A stretch of DNA of 64,000 nt from Gemmatimonadaceae bacterium (GTDB lineage Bacteria; Gemmatimonadota; Gemmatimonadetes; Gemmatimonadales; Gemmatimonadaceae): NCBI GenBank assembly GCA_035606695.1, contig DATNEW010000026.1:477896-541895 (forward strand), in the 5' to 3' direction. Within the stretch, counting starts at the first letter, position 1; the number at the start of each line of letters is the position of its first letter. A program made the position numbers and the translations under genes. Shown here in pieces: positions 43,022 through 52,227 of the stretch. Below the pieces are notes generated by a model. It saw only the letters and a list, made by a program, of their open reading frames with translations, was not told the origin of the DNA and made no database searches.

Positions 43022-43967
43022 CCCAGGTGCCAGCGCCCGCGATCCCGAGCGCCAGCGCGCAGAGCACGAACGTCCACCACGTGAACGCAACGACGCCCGG
43101 CAACACGATCCACAGGGTGTCGAGATAGTGAAGCGCGAGCAACAGCACGCCGAGTCCGGCGATGATCGCCGGACTGCGGCGGAGCGCGCGCATCAACAAC
43201 AGCAGAAAGGGGAACGCGAAGCCGGCGAACAACAACAACGTCGCGACACCGGCCCAACCGCCGCGTGTGCGCACGACATACCAGTCGACTTCGCGCGGCA
43301 GGCCGCCACTCCAGATCACGATGTATTGCGCGAACCCGCAGTACACCCAGAAGAGGATGAACGTGAGCAGCAGCTTGCCCAGCGAATCGAGGTCGTCGGC
43401 CGGCGTCTCGGCGCGCGATGCGAGAAGCCCAAGCAGCGCGAGGGCTCCGACCATGCCGCCGGCGAACCAGTACACGCCGTAGATCGTCGACACCCACGCC
43501 GGTGTGAGTGACATCATCCAGTCGAACGCCGCGAACGTCATCGTGATGCCGAGCACGATGAGTCCAGCCGCCGCGACGTTGCGATAGCGGGCCGCCGCGC
43601 GCTCGACGTCGCCCGACTCCGCGAGGCGATCGGTCGCGGCCAACGCGCGCGCGATGCCGAGCCAGGCGATCCAGTAGATGATGAATCGCACGACGAAGAA
43701 AGGCGCGTTCAGATAGTGTCCAACATCGGTCGCCGATGATCCGGCACCGAACCATGGAAACAACACGGGCATCGCGACGAGCACGATTACGCCGAGCGCG
43801 GCGAGCACGGGCAGCGATCGCAACACTCGTCGTGCGTGCGGACGAAACGAGCGAAACCACGTCGCCGTCGTGAGGTGCGCGATGAGACTCATCGCCAGCG
43901 TGCCGAGGACCACGCTCAACACCGCTGCGTACGCAGCGAGAAACACCGCGGCAGTTTGGCGAATCAT
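42996..43967 (-). CDS. actF: Alternative complex III subunit ActF
   Basis: 323 residues with about ten TM helices and no cofactor motifs. Hydrophobic blocks such as FVVRFIIYWIAWLGIARALA and TMTFAAFDWMMSLTPAWVST fit ActF, the NrfD-unrelated membrane subunit of alternative complex III. It overlaps the actE stop by 4 bp. It is the last gene of the operon, and no terminal oxidase gene follows inside the window. It is shorter than some characterised ActF proteins, with the difference probably at the C-terminus. Confidence 0.8.
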   Translation of the reverse strand: MIRQTAAVFLAAYAAVLSVVLGTLAMSLIAHLTTATWFRSFRPHARRVLRSLPVLAALGVIVLVAMPVLFPWFGAGSSATDVGHYLNAPFFVVRFIIYWIAWLGIARALAATDRLAESGDVERAAARYRNVAAAGLIVLGITMTFAAFDWMMSLTPAWVSTIYGVYWFAGGMVGALALLGLLASRAETPADDLDSLGKLLLTFILFWVYCGFAQYIVIWSGGLPREVDWYVVRTRGGWAGVATLLLFAGFAFPFLLLLMRALRRSPAIIAGLGVLLLALHYLDTLWIVLPGVVAFTWWTFVLCALALGIAGAGTWVSFSTRPS

Positions 43968-44572
43968 GGAACGCCCGCCTGCTTCACGATCTGCGACAGG
44001 CTGGCGCCCGCGGTGCGGAGCGAGTCGGTGCGTCGCAGCGTTGCCGCTTCTGCCGAGTCAGCGCGAGTATCCGCGGTCGACGGCTGTGCGCCGAGTGCGC
44101 GGACGTATGCAACCACCGACCACCGCACCGGCTCGGGCTGCTGCCATCCGTACGGCGGCATGACGCCGAAACCATTGGTGATGATCGCGAACAGTTGGTC
44201 AGGCGTGAGTGCGGTGACAGGGCCGGAGCGCAGCGACGGCGGCCGATGCGCGGCAAGATTCGCGGCCATCGGTCCGCCTCCGAATCCACCGGCGCCGTGA
44301 CACGGCGCGCATGAGATGGCGAACTGGCGCGCGCCCGCGTCGAGCGACGGCGCGGCCGGCGGAGATGCGTACGCGGCTGAACGCGACATCGTGTGCGCGG
44401 GCGGCGCTTGGAGCACAGCGCCGTTGGCGAAGAAGCGGCTTGCTTCGTACGGATCGTAGCGCTGCTGCTGACGCATGCGCTCGAAGTCGCGCGCTTCGCG
44501 GGAGTCGCGAGGACGCCCACAGGCGAGCGGGAGCGCAAGCGCCCATGCGAGAACACTCAATCGCCCGCTCAT
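43964..44572 (-). CDS. actE: Alternative complex III subunit ActE, mono-haem cytochrome c
   Basis: 202 residues. LALPLAC is a lipobox, so the subunit is lipid-anchored. One CAPCH haem-binding motif lies near residue 90, and MPPYGW carries the probable axial methionine ~50 residues later. The C-terminal ~40 residues are a charged tail. ActE passes electrons from the haems of ActA to a soluble cytochrome or directly to an oxidase. The start overlaps actD by 4 bp (ATGA). Confidence 0.85.
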   Translation of the reverse strand: MSGRLSVLAWALALPLACGRPRDSREARDFERMRQQQRYDPYEASRFFANGAVLQAPPAHTMSRSAAYASPPAAPSLDAGARQFAISCAPCHGAGGFGGGPMAANLAAHRPPSLRSGPVTALTPDQLFAIITNGFGVMPPYGWQQPEPVRWSVVAYVRALGAQPSTADTRADSAEAATLRRTDSLRTAGASLSQIVKQAGVP

Positions 44573-45117
44573 TGCGACGGCGGCACGCGCATCACGCGCA
44601 GTGGTTGAAGCGCCTCGAGGGCGTGCATCGCGTTCTCGCCGCCGGCGCGTTCATCCGACACATCGATCGCGATCCAGAAACGATCGATCGAAGCGCGCTC
44701 GAAGCCGTCGACCTCGAACATCGGGTGCCACGGGCGCGGAAGCCGGAGCATCGCGAACAGCGCGACGAATGCGGTGACCGCCGCCGCCAACACCGTTCCT
44801 TCGAACGTTGGAATGAAGAACGCCGGTGCCGCGTGCGCCGGCCGTCCGCCGATGTTGAGTGGATACGAAACCGCGTTGGTGTACCACTGAATCCAGTAGC
44901 TGATGAGACCACCGGCGAGTCCGGCGACCAGTACGAGCGGCGGCAACAGGGACGGCGGCTCGCGCAGTGTCGCGTCGACGGTCGGCACCGGATACGGCGA
45001 GTACGTCTCGAGTTTTGTATAACCTTGCTCGCCCAATGCCGCGACCGCGCCGGCAAATTGCGACTCGTCGGCGAATTCCGCCGCGATCGCACCGTTGGGC
45101 CAGTGTGCGTCACGCAT
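44569..45117 (-). CDS. actD: Alternative complex III subunit ActD (DUF3341)
   Basis: 182 residues with the DUF3341 layout: a cytoplasmic N-terminal domain ending in YTKLETYSPYPVP, then two TM helices (LLPPLVLVAGLAGGLISYWI and PTFEGTVLAAAVTAFVALFA), with GGRPAHAAPAFFIPTFE between. It is a structural subunit of alternative complex III. It overlaps actC by 8 bp and actE by 4 bp. Confidence 0.85.
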   Translation of the reverse strand: MRDAHWPNGAIAAEFADESQFAGAVAALGEQGYTKLETYSPYPVPTVDATLREPPSLLPPLVLVAGLAGGLISYWIQWYTNAVSYPLNIGGRPAHAAPAFFIPTFEGTVLAAAVTAFVALFAMLRLPRPWHPMFEVDGFERASIDRFWIAIDVSDERAGGENAMHALEALQPLRVMRVPPSQ

Positions 45118-46537
45118 GCGGCAGTCCGATCTCGCGCTCGCCGTTCACGGCGAGGTCGTGGCGCAGGCGCTTCACTTCGCTGATCGCGACGAAGGGCACG
45201 AAGCGCACGAACAGGAGAAACAACAATCCAAATTGCGCGATGCTGCCGAAAATCAGCCCGAGGTCCACCCACGTCGGGCGATAGAGATGCCAGCTCGACG
45301 GCAGAAAGCTGCGGTCGAGCGACGCAACGATGATGATGAATCGCTCGAGCCACATGCCGAGGAGAATGGCGGCGCTCGCGGCGCAGAGCACCTTGACGCT
45401 CGTGCGGTACTTCTTCCACCACAACACCTGCGGCACGACCACGTTGCAGGTGATCATGATCCAGTAGAGGAGCGCGTAGCCGCCCGTCGGACGTTCGACG
45501 AGATAGGTGAATCGCTCGCTCGGGTCGCGGCTGTACCAGGCCGCGAAAAGCTCGACGCCGTACGCGTAGGTGAGCATCAGCGCCATCACGAGCGTGAGCT
45601 TCGCCATCGCGTCGAGATGCCGCTTCGTGATGACGTTCTCGAGCCCGTACGCGCGGCGCAGCGGCAAAATGAGCAGCATCACCATCGCGAAGCCCGAGTA
45701 AATCGCGCCGACCACGAAGTACGGGGGGAAAATCGTCGAATGCCAGCCCGGCAGCTGCGCGATCGAGAAGTCGAGGCTCACGACGCTGTGCACCGACACG
45801 ACGAGCGGCGTCGCCAGCCCGGCCAGGATGACCATCGCGATTCGATGCTGCCGCCACTCGACGCTCGCGCCGCGCCAACCGAGCGCGAACAAGCCGTAGA
45901 TGCGCCGCCTGAGCAGCGACGTTTCATGATCGCGCACCGTCGCCAGATCAGGGACCAGCCCTGCGTACCAGAACAGCAGAGACACGGTGAAATATGTCGT
46001 CACCGCCGCGACGTCCCACGGCAGCGCACTCTTGAAGTTCGGCCACACCCCCATCGTCGACGGGTAGGGAATGAGCCAGTAGAAGAACCACGGGCGGCCC
46101 AGGTGCAGGATCGGAAAAATGCCCGCATTCACCAGCGCGAAGATCGTCATCGCCTCGGCCACCCGATTGATGGACGTTCGCCAGTGCTGGTTGAGCAGCA
46201 GCAGAAACGCGGAGATGAACGTGCCCGCGTGGCCGATCCCGATCCACCATACGAAATCTGTAATGGCGAACGCCCAGGCTACAGGGATGTTGTTTCCCCA
46301 CGTCCCAATGCCCTTGGCCACCGTGTACCATATGCAGAACACGAACACCGCCGTTCCCAAACCACACAGCGCGAACAGCGACCACCACACTCGGCCCGAG
46401 CCGCGGAGCGGTGCGAGCAACTGATCCGTGAGGGCGCGATCGGTTCCGTCGAAATGCAGGACAGGGAATTCGGGCGGACGCGGGAACGCCTCGTCCGCCG
46501 TTTGTAGAACGTCGAGCTCGACGCGTGCCGCGGTCAC
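45110..46537 (-). CDS. actC: Alternative complex III subunit ActC (NrfD-like quinol-binding)
   Basis: 475 residues from a GTG that overlaps the actB stop (GTGA); the frame extends further upstream only over actB. Ten TM helices of NrfD type are visible; WWIGIGHAGTFISAFLLLLN and LHLGRPWFFYWLIPYPST are the blocks that form the quinol pocket in the family. It anchors ActB in the membrane and is the likely site of menaquinol oxidation. Confidence 0.9.
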   Translation of the reverse strand: MTAARVELDVLQTADEAFPRPPEFPVLHFDGTDRALTDQLLAPLRGSGRVWWSLFALCGLGTAVFVFCIWYTVAKGIGTWGNNIPVAWAFAITDFVWWIGIGHAGTFISAFLLLLNQHWRTSINRVAEAMTIFALVNAGIFPILHLGRPWFFYWLIPYPSTMGVWPNFKSALPWDVAAVTTYFTVSLLFWYAGLVPDLATVRDHETSLLRRRIYGLFALGWRGASVEWRQHRIAMVILAGLATPLVVSVHSVVSLDFSIAQLPGWHSTIFPPYFVVGAIYSGFAMVMLLILPLRRAYGLENVITKRHLDAMAKLTLVMALMLTYAYGVELFAAWYSRDPSERFTYLVERPTGGYALLYWIMITCNVVVPQVLWWKKYRTSVKVLCAASAAILLGMWLERFIIIVASLDRSFLPSSWHLYRPTWVDLGLIFGSIAQFGLLFLLFVRFVPFVAISEVKRLRHDLAVNGEREIGLPHA

Positions 46538-49350
46538 TTTGCTTCTCCCGAGCTCACATCGGGATTCGTGTTCCGAATGCGCGCCAGATACTTCACGCGC
46601 GGTTCGGTCCCGAGATCCTCGAGCGCCGCGTAGGCGCGCGGCTGCTCGCGGCGGCGTACGACCTCGGAGTCGCTCTCGCTCAGCGACCCGAAGACGATGG
46701 CATTCGTCGGACACGCCTGCTGGCACGCGGTGCGCACGTCGGTGCCGCGCATCGGACGTCCGTCGCGCCCGGCGGCGATCTCGGCTTCGCGGATGCGCTG
46801 TACGCAGAACGTGCATTTCTCCATCACGCCACGCTCGCGCACCGTGACGTTCGGATTCTTTACCATCATCTCCGTTTCGGACAAGTGCGCGTTGTAGTCG
46901 AACCAGTTGAAATGGCGCACCTTGTACGGACAGTTGTTCGAGCAGAAGCGCGTCCCGACGCAGCGATTGTAGACCATCTCGTTCAAGCCGTCGCTGCTGT
47001 GCGTCGTCGCCTCGACGGGGCAGACGTATTCACACGGCGCGTGCTCGCAATGCTGGCAGAGCATCGGTTGGACCAGCGCTTCGATCTCTGCTTCGCGCGA
47101 CGCGAAGTAGCGGTCGATGCGCAGCCATTGCATCGCCCGGCCTTTGCGCACCTCTTCCGCGCCGACGACCGGAATGTTGTTCTCCGCCTGGCACGCCACG
47201 ACGCACGCGCCGCAGCCGATGCACGTGCTCAGGTCGATCGTCATCGCCCACTGCTCTGGCGCGTGCCGGCTCGCCGGCTGGGCAGGGTAGAGCGACAACA
47301 CGCGATTGGGCCGGGGAGCGACACTCGTCGGCGATGCCCGATACTGATCGAGCGACGCTCGGCGCACGGGCTCATTCACTTGCATCGTCGATTGCGTCTG
47401 TGCGATCGACAGCGGGCCGGCCGACCCCGCTGCCGCGATCGACACGCCCGATTCATACCGCACGCCGAGCGCCGGCCACAACGCGTACGCGCTGGCGCCG
47501 ACGCCGCGCGCCAATGATTCAGCGCCGGCGCGGCCATATCCGAAGTGCACGGTCACCGTTTCGTCGGCGAGGCCGGGCACGACGTGCGCGGGCAGCTCCA
47601 ACGTGCGGCCGCTGGCCGAGAGCGACACCGGTCCGCCGTCCGCGATACCCAACCGCTGCGCGGTGCGCGGACTGAGCAAGGCGGCGTTGCCCCACGTCAG
47701 CTGCGTAATCGGCGCGGGTAGTTCCTGAAGCCAGCCGTTGTTCGAGTAGGCGCCATCATGCGTCTTGTGATCGGCGCAGAACCGCACGTCAATACCATTT
47801 GCTGCGGCGCTGCTTGTTGGTGGCGCGGCGGCGATGGGCTCCGGCGGCGTTACAGTTCTCGAATACGCGGAACCATCCACCACGCCGCTCTCGAGTGTCC
47901 TGGCCCACGCTGACTCGGCATCGCCGGCTGTCCGCCGTGCCCACGACGCGCGCAACAAGTCGTACGACGTCGCCACGCCTTTGCCGCCGAGCGCGGCGTA
48001 CAACTCGGCTGGCGAGATGGAGTGGTAGAGCGGATTGACCAACGGCTGTACGAGCGAGACGGTGCCGTCGTAGGCGCGCCCGTCAGCCCACGCCTCGAGA
48101 TAGTGCGACATCGGCACGAAGGACTTGGCACCGCGAGCTGTCTCGTTCTCGTACATCCCGACGTAGACGCTGTTCGGCACCGCGGCGAGCAGTGATGAGA
48201 AGTCCATGATAGCCGGCGTCGCATACGACGGATTCCCGCCGGCGATCACGAGCGTGTCGACGGCGCGCGCATGCATTGCGTCGATCAACTCGGAGAACGG
48301 GCGCAGCGGGACGTGCGACCCGATCAACGGTGAGGCCGTGTACCACGTCGTTTTGCCGGTGGCGCCGATGGCGTCGTTGATCGACCGCACGAGGCCGCGT
48401 ATCTCCGGCGAGGGATCGTGCGAGATGACGACGCTCCGTCCCGCGTGCGCGTGCAGATCGCGCGCGATCGCCGCCGCCCACGCGGGCGCCGATGCCAGGC
48501 CGCCAGTATTCGCCGAAACAGACTGAGCGATCGCGCGGAGCACGTTCGCGATCTCGCGAGGCCGCACCGTGAACCGGTGGTCCGCCGCCGCGCCCGTCGG
48601 CGTAAACGTCGACTCGATTGCGTACAGGCGGTTCATCGCATCGCTTGGCTGCGTGAGGCGGCGACCATCCGCGAACTGACGCGCGTATCGGAGATGGAAC
48701 GGACCGCTCGCGAGGAAGTCGGAATCGACCGCCAGAATCACGTCTGCCGCGGAGACGTCGTAGTGCTGAACGAGCGGCTGCGTGCTGCGATCGGTCACGA
48801 GGGGCGCGTACATGTAAATGCGCGCGTCAGGATGCGCCTCCAAAATCGCGACGAGCAATTCTTCGTCGAGCAGCGACGACGTCGGTTCGATCAGAATGTG
48901 CAATCCGGCGCCGCGTGCTCCAACGCGAGAACCGAGCACCGAGGGCGCGAGTTGCGCGGCGATCGCCGCCCACGTTGTGCGCGACGTTCCAGAACGGGCA
49001 TATCGCGCACGATCGGGATCGTAGAGCTGGAGCACTGACGCTTGCTCGAGCGCGCCAGTTGCGCCGAGGCTGGCCGGATGCGCCGGATTGCCCTCGATCT
49101 TCGTCGGCCGTCCGTCGTGGCTTTCGACGATTAATCCCGTCACGCATCCGTCGATCGACATCGCCGTGGCGTAGTACGCACCGACGCCCGGCGTCAGTTC
49201 GGGACGATTGTCGACGAAGGGGAGAATGTGCTCGGCCGGCATGCGCGAGCAGCCGTCGAGCCCGGCGAGCGCGACACTCGCGCCGGCGAGCCGCAGAAAA
49301 TCCCGGCGGCTCAACGAGGAAGGCGAGTGCTCGTCGTGGTCGTGGCTCAT
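46534..49350 (-). CDS. actB: Alternative complex III subunit ActB, iron-sulfur protein
   Basis: 938 residues. A Tat signal (SRRDFLRLAGASVAL at ~14-28) exports it folded. Residues ~60-650 resemble the molybdopterin oxidoreductase fold but keep no cofactor ligands, as in other ActB proteins. The C-terminal part is a four-cluster ferredoxin domain: CIGCGACVVAC, CQHCEHAPCEYVC, CVGTRFCSNNC and CTFC followed by CQQACP. It relays electrons within the complex. Some loops of the large domain (around 420-520) are poorly conserved in length. Confidence 0.9.
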   Translation of the reverse strand: MSHDHDEHSPSSLSRRDFLRLAGASVALAGLDGCSRMPAEHILPFVDNRPELTPGVGAYYATAMSIDGCVTGLIVESHDGRPTKIEGNPAHPASLGATGALEQASVLQLYDPDRARYARSGTSRTTWAAIAAQLAPSVLGSRVGARGAGLHILIEPTSSLLDEELLVAILEAHPDARIYMYAPLVTDRSTQPLVQHYDVSAADVILAVDSDFLASGPFHLRYARQFADGRRLTQPSDAMNRLYAIESTFTPTGAAADHRFTVRPREIANVLRAIAQSVSANTGGLASAPAWAAAIARDLHAHAGRSVVISHDPSPEIRGLVRSINDAIGATGKTTWYTASPLIGSHVPLRPFSELIDAMHARAVDTLVIAGGNPSYATPAIMDFSSLLAAVPNSVYVGMYENETARGAKSFVPMSHYLEAWADGRAYDGTVSLVQPLVNPLYHSISPAELYAALGGKGVATSYDLLRASWARRTAGDAESAWARTLESGVVDGSAYSRTVTPPEPIAAAPPTSSAAANGIDVRFCADHKTHDGAYSNNGWLQELPAPITQLTWGNAALLSPRTAQRLGIADGGPVSLSASGRTLELPAHVVPGLADETVTVHFGYGRAGAESLARGVGASAYALWPALGVRYESGVSIAAAGSAGPLSIAQTQSTMQVNEPVRRASLDQYRASPTSVAPRPNRVLSLYPAQPASRHAPEQWAMTIDLSTCIGCGACVVACQAENNIPVVGAEEVRKGRAMQWLRIDRYFASREAEIEALVQPMLCQHCEHAPCEYVCPVEATTHSSDGLNEMVYNRCVGTRFCSNNCPYKVRHFNWFDYNAHLSETEMMVKNPNVTVRERGVMEKCTFCVQRIREAEIAAGRDGRPMRGTDVRTACQQACPTNAIVFGSLSESDSEVVRRREQPRAYAALEDLGTEPRVKYLARIRNTNPDVSSGEAK

Positions 49351-49365
49351 CGCATCACTCGTGCA

Positions 49366-50025
49366 TCATCGGTGGCACGTGCTGCAGTCGGTGCGTGACG
49401 TCACCGCGTACTCGTGCGCGAGGCGGCGATGCATCGTGTCGGACGCGGCGCCGGCGTGCGCGGCATCCCAACCCATCGTCGTGATCTCCGAGCGCGGGCG
49501 AACGTAGGGCCCGGGATCGCGGTGGCAGCTCACGCACCAGCCCATCGACATGGGCGTCGCCTGCGCGACTCGTTCCATCTGATCGACGCGGCCATGACAC
49601 GACTCGCAGCCAATGCCTTTCGCGACGTGGATGGAATGATCGAAGAACACGAAATCCGGCAGCGCATTCACACGCCGCCACTGAATGGGTCGATTCGAGG
49701 CCAGACTCGCGCGCACCGGTGCAAGTGGCGCGCTCTGCATCATCGCGTTCGTGTGGCAGCCGACGCACGCGACCGTCGGCGGCAAGCCCGCGCTCGCGCC
49801 GGCTTCGGCCGTCGCATGGCAATAGCGGCAATCGATGCGCAGCCCATGCGCGTGCACGCGGTGATCGAACGCGATCGGCTGCACGACGTCGGCATGTTCG
49901 CCGGTCGCATATGATGTGCGCACCCACACCATGAGTGCGACAGGAACCCCGATCGCGATGGCGACCAGCGCGAGCAAGCTTCCTCTCGCCACGGTGTTGG
50001 TCCATCGTGGAAAGAGCGATGTCAT
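49366..50025 (-). CDS. actA: Alternative complex III subunit ActA, penta-haem cytochrome c
   Basis: 219 residues with one N-terminal TM helix (GSLLALVAIAIGVPVALMVW) and five CxxCH motifs: CRYCH, CVGCH, CESCH, CVSCH, CSTCH. That is the haem count of ActA, which passes electrons from the Fe-S subunit to ActE. The ATG at 50025 is chosen; upstream codons add no signal. It heads the six-gene act cluster, 15 bp before actB. Confidence 0.9.
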   Translation of the reverse strand: MTSLFPRWTNTVARGSLLALVAIAIGVPVALMVWVRTSYATGEHADVVQPIAFDHRVHAHGLRIDCRYCHATAEAGASAGLPPTVACVGCHTNAMMQSAPLAPVRASLASNRPIQWRRVNALPDFVFFDHSIHVAKGIGCESCHGRVDQMERVAQATPMSMGWCVSCHRDPGPYVRPRSEITTMGWDAAHAGAASDTMHRRLAHEYAVTSRTDCSTCHR

Positions 50026-50080
50026 TGGTGCCTCGGAACGCGGCGCAGCGGTGCACGAATCGATCCGATGTTCCGGCTCC

Positions 50081-50109
50081 AATACAATTTTATGCTCGTC
50101 GCGTGCGAA
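50081..50109 (-). promoter_or_regulatory. Possible promoter upstream of actA
   Basis: On the minus strand TTCGCA (plus 50104-50109), 17 bp, TGTATT (50081-50086). Each box matches the consensus at 4 of 6 positions. It would separate the act operon from the upstream cytochrome gene, but readthrough from that gene is equally possible. Confidence 0.3.
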
Positions 50110-50130
50110 CGAGGCGTAGCGCGGCCCAAC

Positions 50131-50517
50131 TCAGTACCGCGTGTAGAGGAACGCGGCCACATCGGCGGCCTCGCTCTTCGACAGGCTCAAGTTCGGCATA
50201 CCGCTGCCTGGCTTGAAGGACTGCGGCGAGCGAACCCACGCCGCGAGATTTTCCGGCGTGTTCGGCAAGACTCCGGCGATGTAGCTGCGAACGCCGAGTC
50301 CGTTGAGCGGCGGCCCGATCATGCCATTCGCGTGCGGTACGCCGCCGATCGCGTGACAGGCACCACAGCCGTTGTCGGAGACGAGCGTGCGCCCCCGCTC
50401 GACGCTGGCCGATTCAGCCAAAGATTCCGTCGCCGACGGCGATGTCCGGCAAGCGCCGAGCGTGCTCAGCGCGGCGAGCACAAGCGCCCAGGCGATTTGC
50501 CGTGTTCGAGCGAGCAT
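50131..50517 (-). CDS. Mono-haem cytochrome c lipoprotein (paralogue A)
   Basis: 128 residues. TLGAC is a lipobox near residue 23. One haem motif, CGACH, sits in NGCGACHAIGGVPHANGMIG, with the axial Met probably in SGMPNL ~55 residues later. It is a small class I cytochrome, 105 bp upstream of actA on the same strand, so it probably takes electrons from alternative complex III. It is a paralogue of the divergent 50662 gene (both share GCGACH, GVP-ANG, IGPPLNG/VGPSLAG and a lipobox). Confidence 0.85.
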   Translation of the reverse strand: MLARTRQIAWALVLAALSTLGACRTSPSATESLAESASVERGRTLVSDNGCGACHAIGGVPHANGMIGPPLNGLGVRSYIAGVLPNTPENLAAWVRSPQSFKPGSGMPNLSLSKSEAADVAAFLYTRY

Positions 50518-50661
50518 TGCGTGCGAGTGAGATTGGAAATGTCGCGGCAGTGCGGCTGCAAGAGTCGCGCGCGCTGTTCCGCGGCCGCGTGCCTCCCGTT
50601 GCGGCTGGGGTTGGCAGCACGTTGATTGCAAATGTTTGCGGCTTCTCGCTTCGCGCCGATC

Positions 50662-51054
50662 ATGCGACTGCGCTCGACACTTCGAATCGTCTGTTCGGTC
50701 TCGCTGCGCGCGATGTGTCTCACGTTCGCGGCGGCCGGCGTCGGTGCGTGCCGTAGCTCTTCCAACGCGTCCGCGGCAGCCGAGCGCGGGCGGCGCGCGA
50801 TCGCGACGCTCGGCTGCGGGGCGTGTCATCTCATCGATGGGGTTCCAGGCGCGAACGGGCTGGTCGGCCCGTCGCTGGCGGGAATCGCGTCGCGAGCGAT
50901 GATTGGCGGCGATCTCCCCAACGATTCGACGAACTTGCTTCGGTGGATCGTCAACCCTCAGGCGATACGGCCCGGCGTTGCGATGCCGCCGCTAGGCAAC
51001 GTCTCGGCGCAGAGGGCGCGCGATGTGGTGGCGTACCTCGAGACGTTGCGCTAG
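50662..51054 (+). CDS. Mono-haem cytochrome c lipoprotein (paralogue B)
   Basis: 130 residues with a lipobox (GVGAC near residue 31) and one haem motif in LGCGACHLIDGVPGANGLVG; VAMPPLG gives the likely axial Met. It is divergent from paralogue A with 144 bp between the start codons, so the pair arose by duplication with inversion or was later rearranged. The ATG at 50662 starts a clean lipoprotein signal; 12 codons upstream are also open. Confidence 0.8.
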   Translation: MRLRSTLRIVCSVSLRAMCLTFAAAGVGACRSSSNASAAAERGRRAIATLGCGACHLIDGVPGANGLVGPSLAGIASRAMIGGDLPNDSTNLLRWIVNPQAIRPGVAMPPLGNVSAQRARDVVAYLETLR

Positions 51055-51065
51055 CCCGCGCGACC

Positions 51066-52094
51066 TCACCGCACGCCGCCGCCGGCAGCCACGGCGCCGT
51101 GTGCTCCGGCCATCCTCGACAGATCCGGCATGAACACCAGCAGCCCATCATCGGGCAGCGTTCGATGGTACCCCGCCACGAGCTGGTCGTGATACCGCCC
51201 GATGTCGAAGTCGAACGGATCCGCCGGCGACTCGTCGATCACCTGCATGTCGGCGTGCACCATGAACAGCTTGCCGAACTCCAACGTGCCGCCGCGAAAG
51301 AGCATGTAGTTCGGCGCCGCGGTATCGGGCTGCATTCTCAACACGGCGACCGCGTTCGGCGATGGCGCGCCAAAGTATTGCATCAACCGATCTTGATCGA
51401 TTTTCGCGGCCACCAGGTGCCCGCGGATGGTGGGCGGCGGCAACAGTGTCGTTGGATCGATGAACAGATCGTTGCCGGCGACGCGCATGCCTTTCGCCTT
51501 GCTGAGATCGAGCAGATCGGCCAGCGTCACGCCGAGCGCCTTCATCAGCCCCTGGCCGGGAATGGTGCAGATCTTCATCGAGATGGGATGAATCCGCATT
51601 TCACCCGCGGGCGTGACGTTGATGTCGCCGACCATCTCGAACGGAATGTCGACGACTTTGTGCAACACACCGCGCTGAATCAGGTGCTGGCCGTCGGTGG
51701 TGAACGATAGATCGCGCAGCGGCGCCCCCCGATACGCGAACACGTACGTGTTCATCAACCGCGACAACTCGGCCAACGGAAAGCCGACCGTTCCCGTGTC
51801 GATGGCAAGCACGAACGAATTCTTGTCGTCGAATGCGACGACGCCGTCGGTGCGCGTGCTATGCATGCGTCCCTCGAGACTCACGAGATCGAGCGCGACG
51901 CCATTCCAGACGTGGAATCGCACGTTGCGGAAGCTCGCGTTGACGACGGTGTCGTTCGTCTCGGCATGGCTAATCGGCGCGGTAGCGGCCGTCGCCGCGC
52001 GCGAAGGCGCCTGCTCGATGATGTACGCCGGCGCGCCGCCACAGGCGCCGAGCAGTACGAGCCACGCCAATCTCCGCTGGTGAAACGATCGCAT
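51066..52094 (-). CDS. Lipoprotein or secreted protein, aspartate-protease-like beta fold possible
   Basis: 342 residues. LVLLGAC at residues 12-18 is a lipobox. The mature part is beta-rich (VRFHVWNGVALDLVSLEGRM; VVAFDDKNSFVLAIDTGTVG; DINVTPAGEMRIHPISMKIC). The late block FGKLFMVHADMQVIDESPAD, followed by FDFDIGRYHDQLVAGYH, is well ordered. VLAIDTGTVG resembles the D-T-G motif of aspartic proteases, but a second copy is missing, so I do not call it one. Function unknown. Confidence 0.5.
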   Translation of the reverse strand: MRSFHQRRLAWLVLLGACGGAPAYIIEQAPSRAATAATAPISHAETNDTVVNASFRNVRFHVWNGVALDLVSLEGRMHSTRTDGVVAFDDKNSFVLAIDTGTVGFPLAELSRLMNTYVFAYRGAPLRDLSFTTDGQHLIQRGVLHKVVDIPFEMVGDINVTPAGEMRIHPISMKICTIPGQGLMKALGVTLADLLDLSKAKGMRVAGNDLFIDPTTLLPPPTIRGHLVAAKIDQDRLMQYFGAPSPNAVAVLRMQPDTAAPNYMLFRGGTLEFGKLFMVHADMQVIDESPADPFDFDIGRYHDQLVAGYHRTLPDDGLLVFMPDLSRMAGAHGAVAAGGGVR

Positions 52095-52227
52095 CGTCGC
52101 CTCGAGTCGAGTGCATTGATGACAAACCCGTCGAATGTCGAATGAGGTTCCTACACTCGGGTCTGCCAATCGCCGCGCACGAGTCGTGCAGCGGTCCACC
52201 CGCATCTTCATGCATGCGAGACGCCCC

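Noticed and set aside
51066..52094. Aspartic protease
   Set aside because: Only one D-T-G-like motif (IDTGTVG) is present; a second copy or dimer interface motif is not visible.
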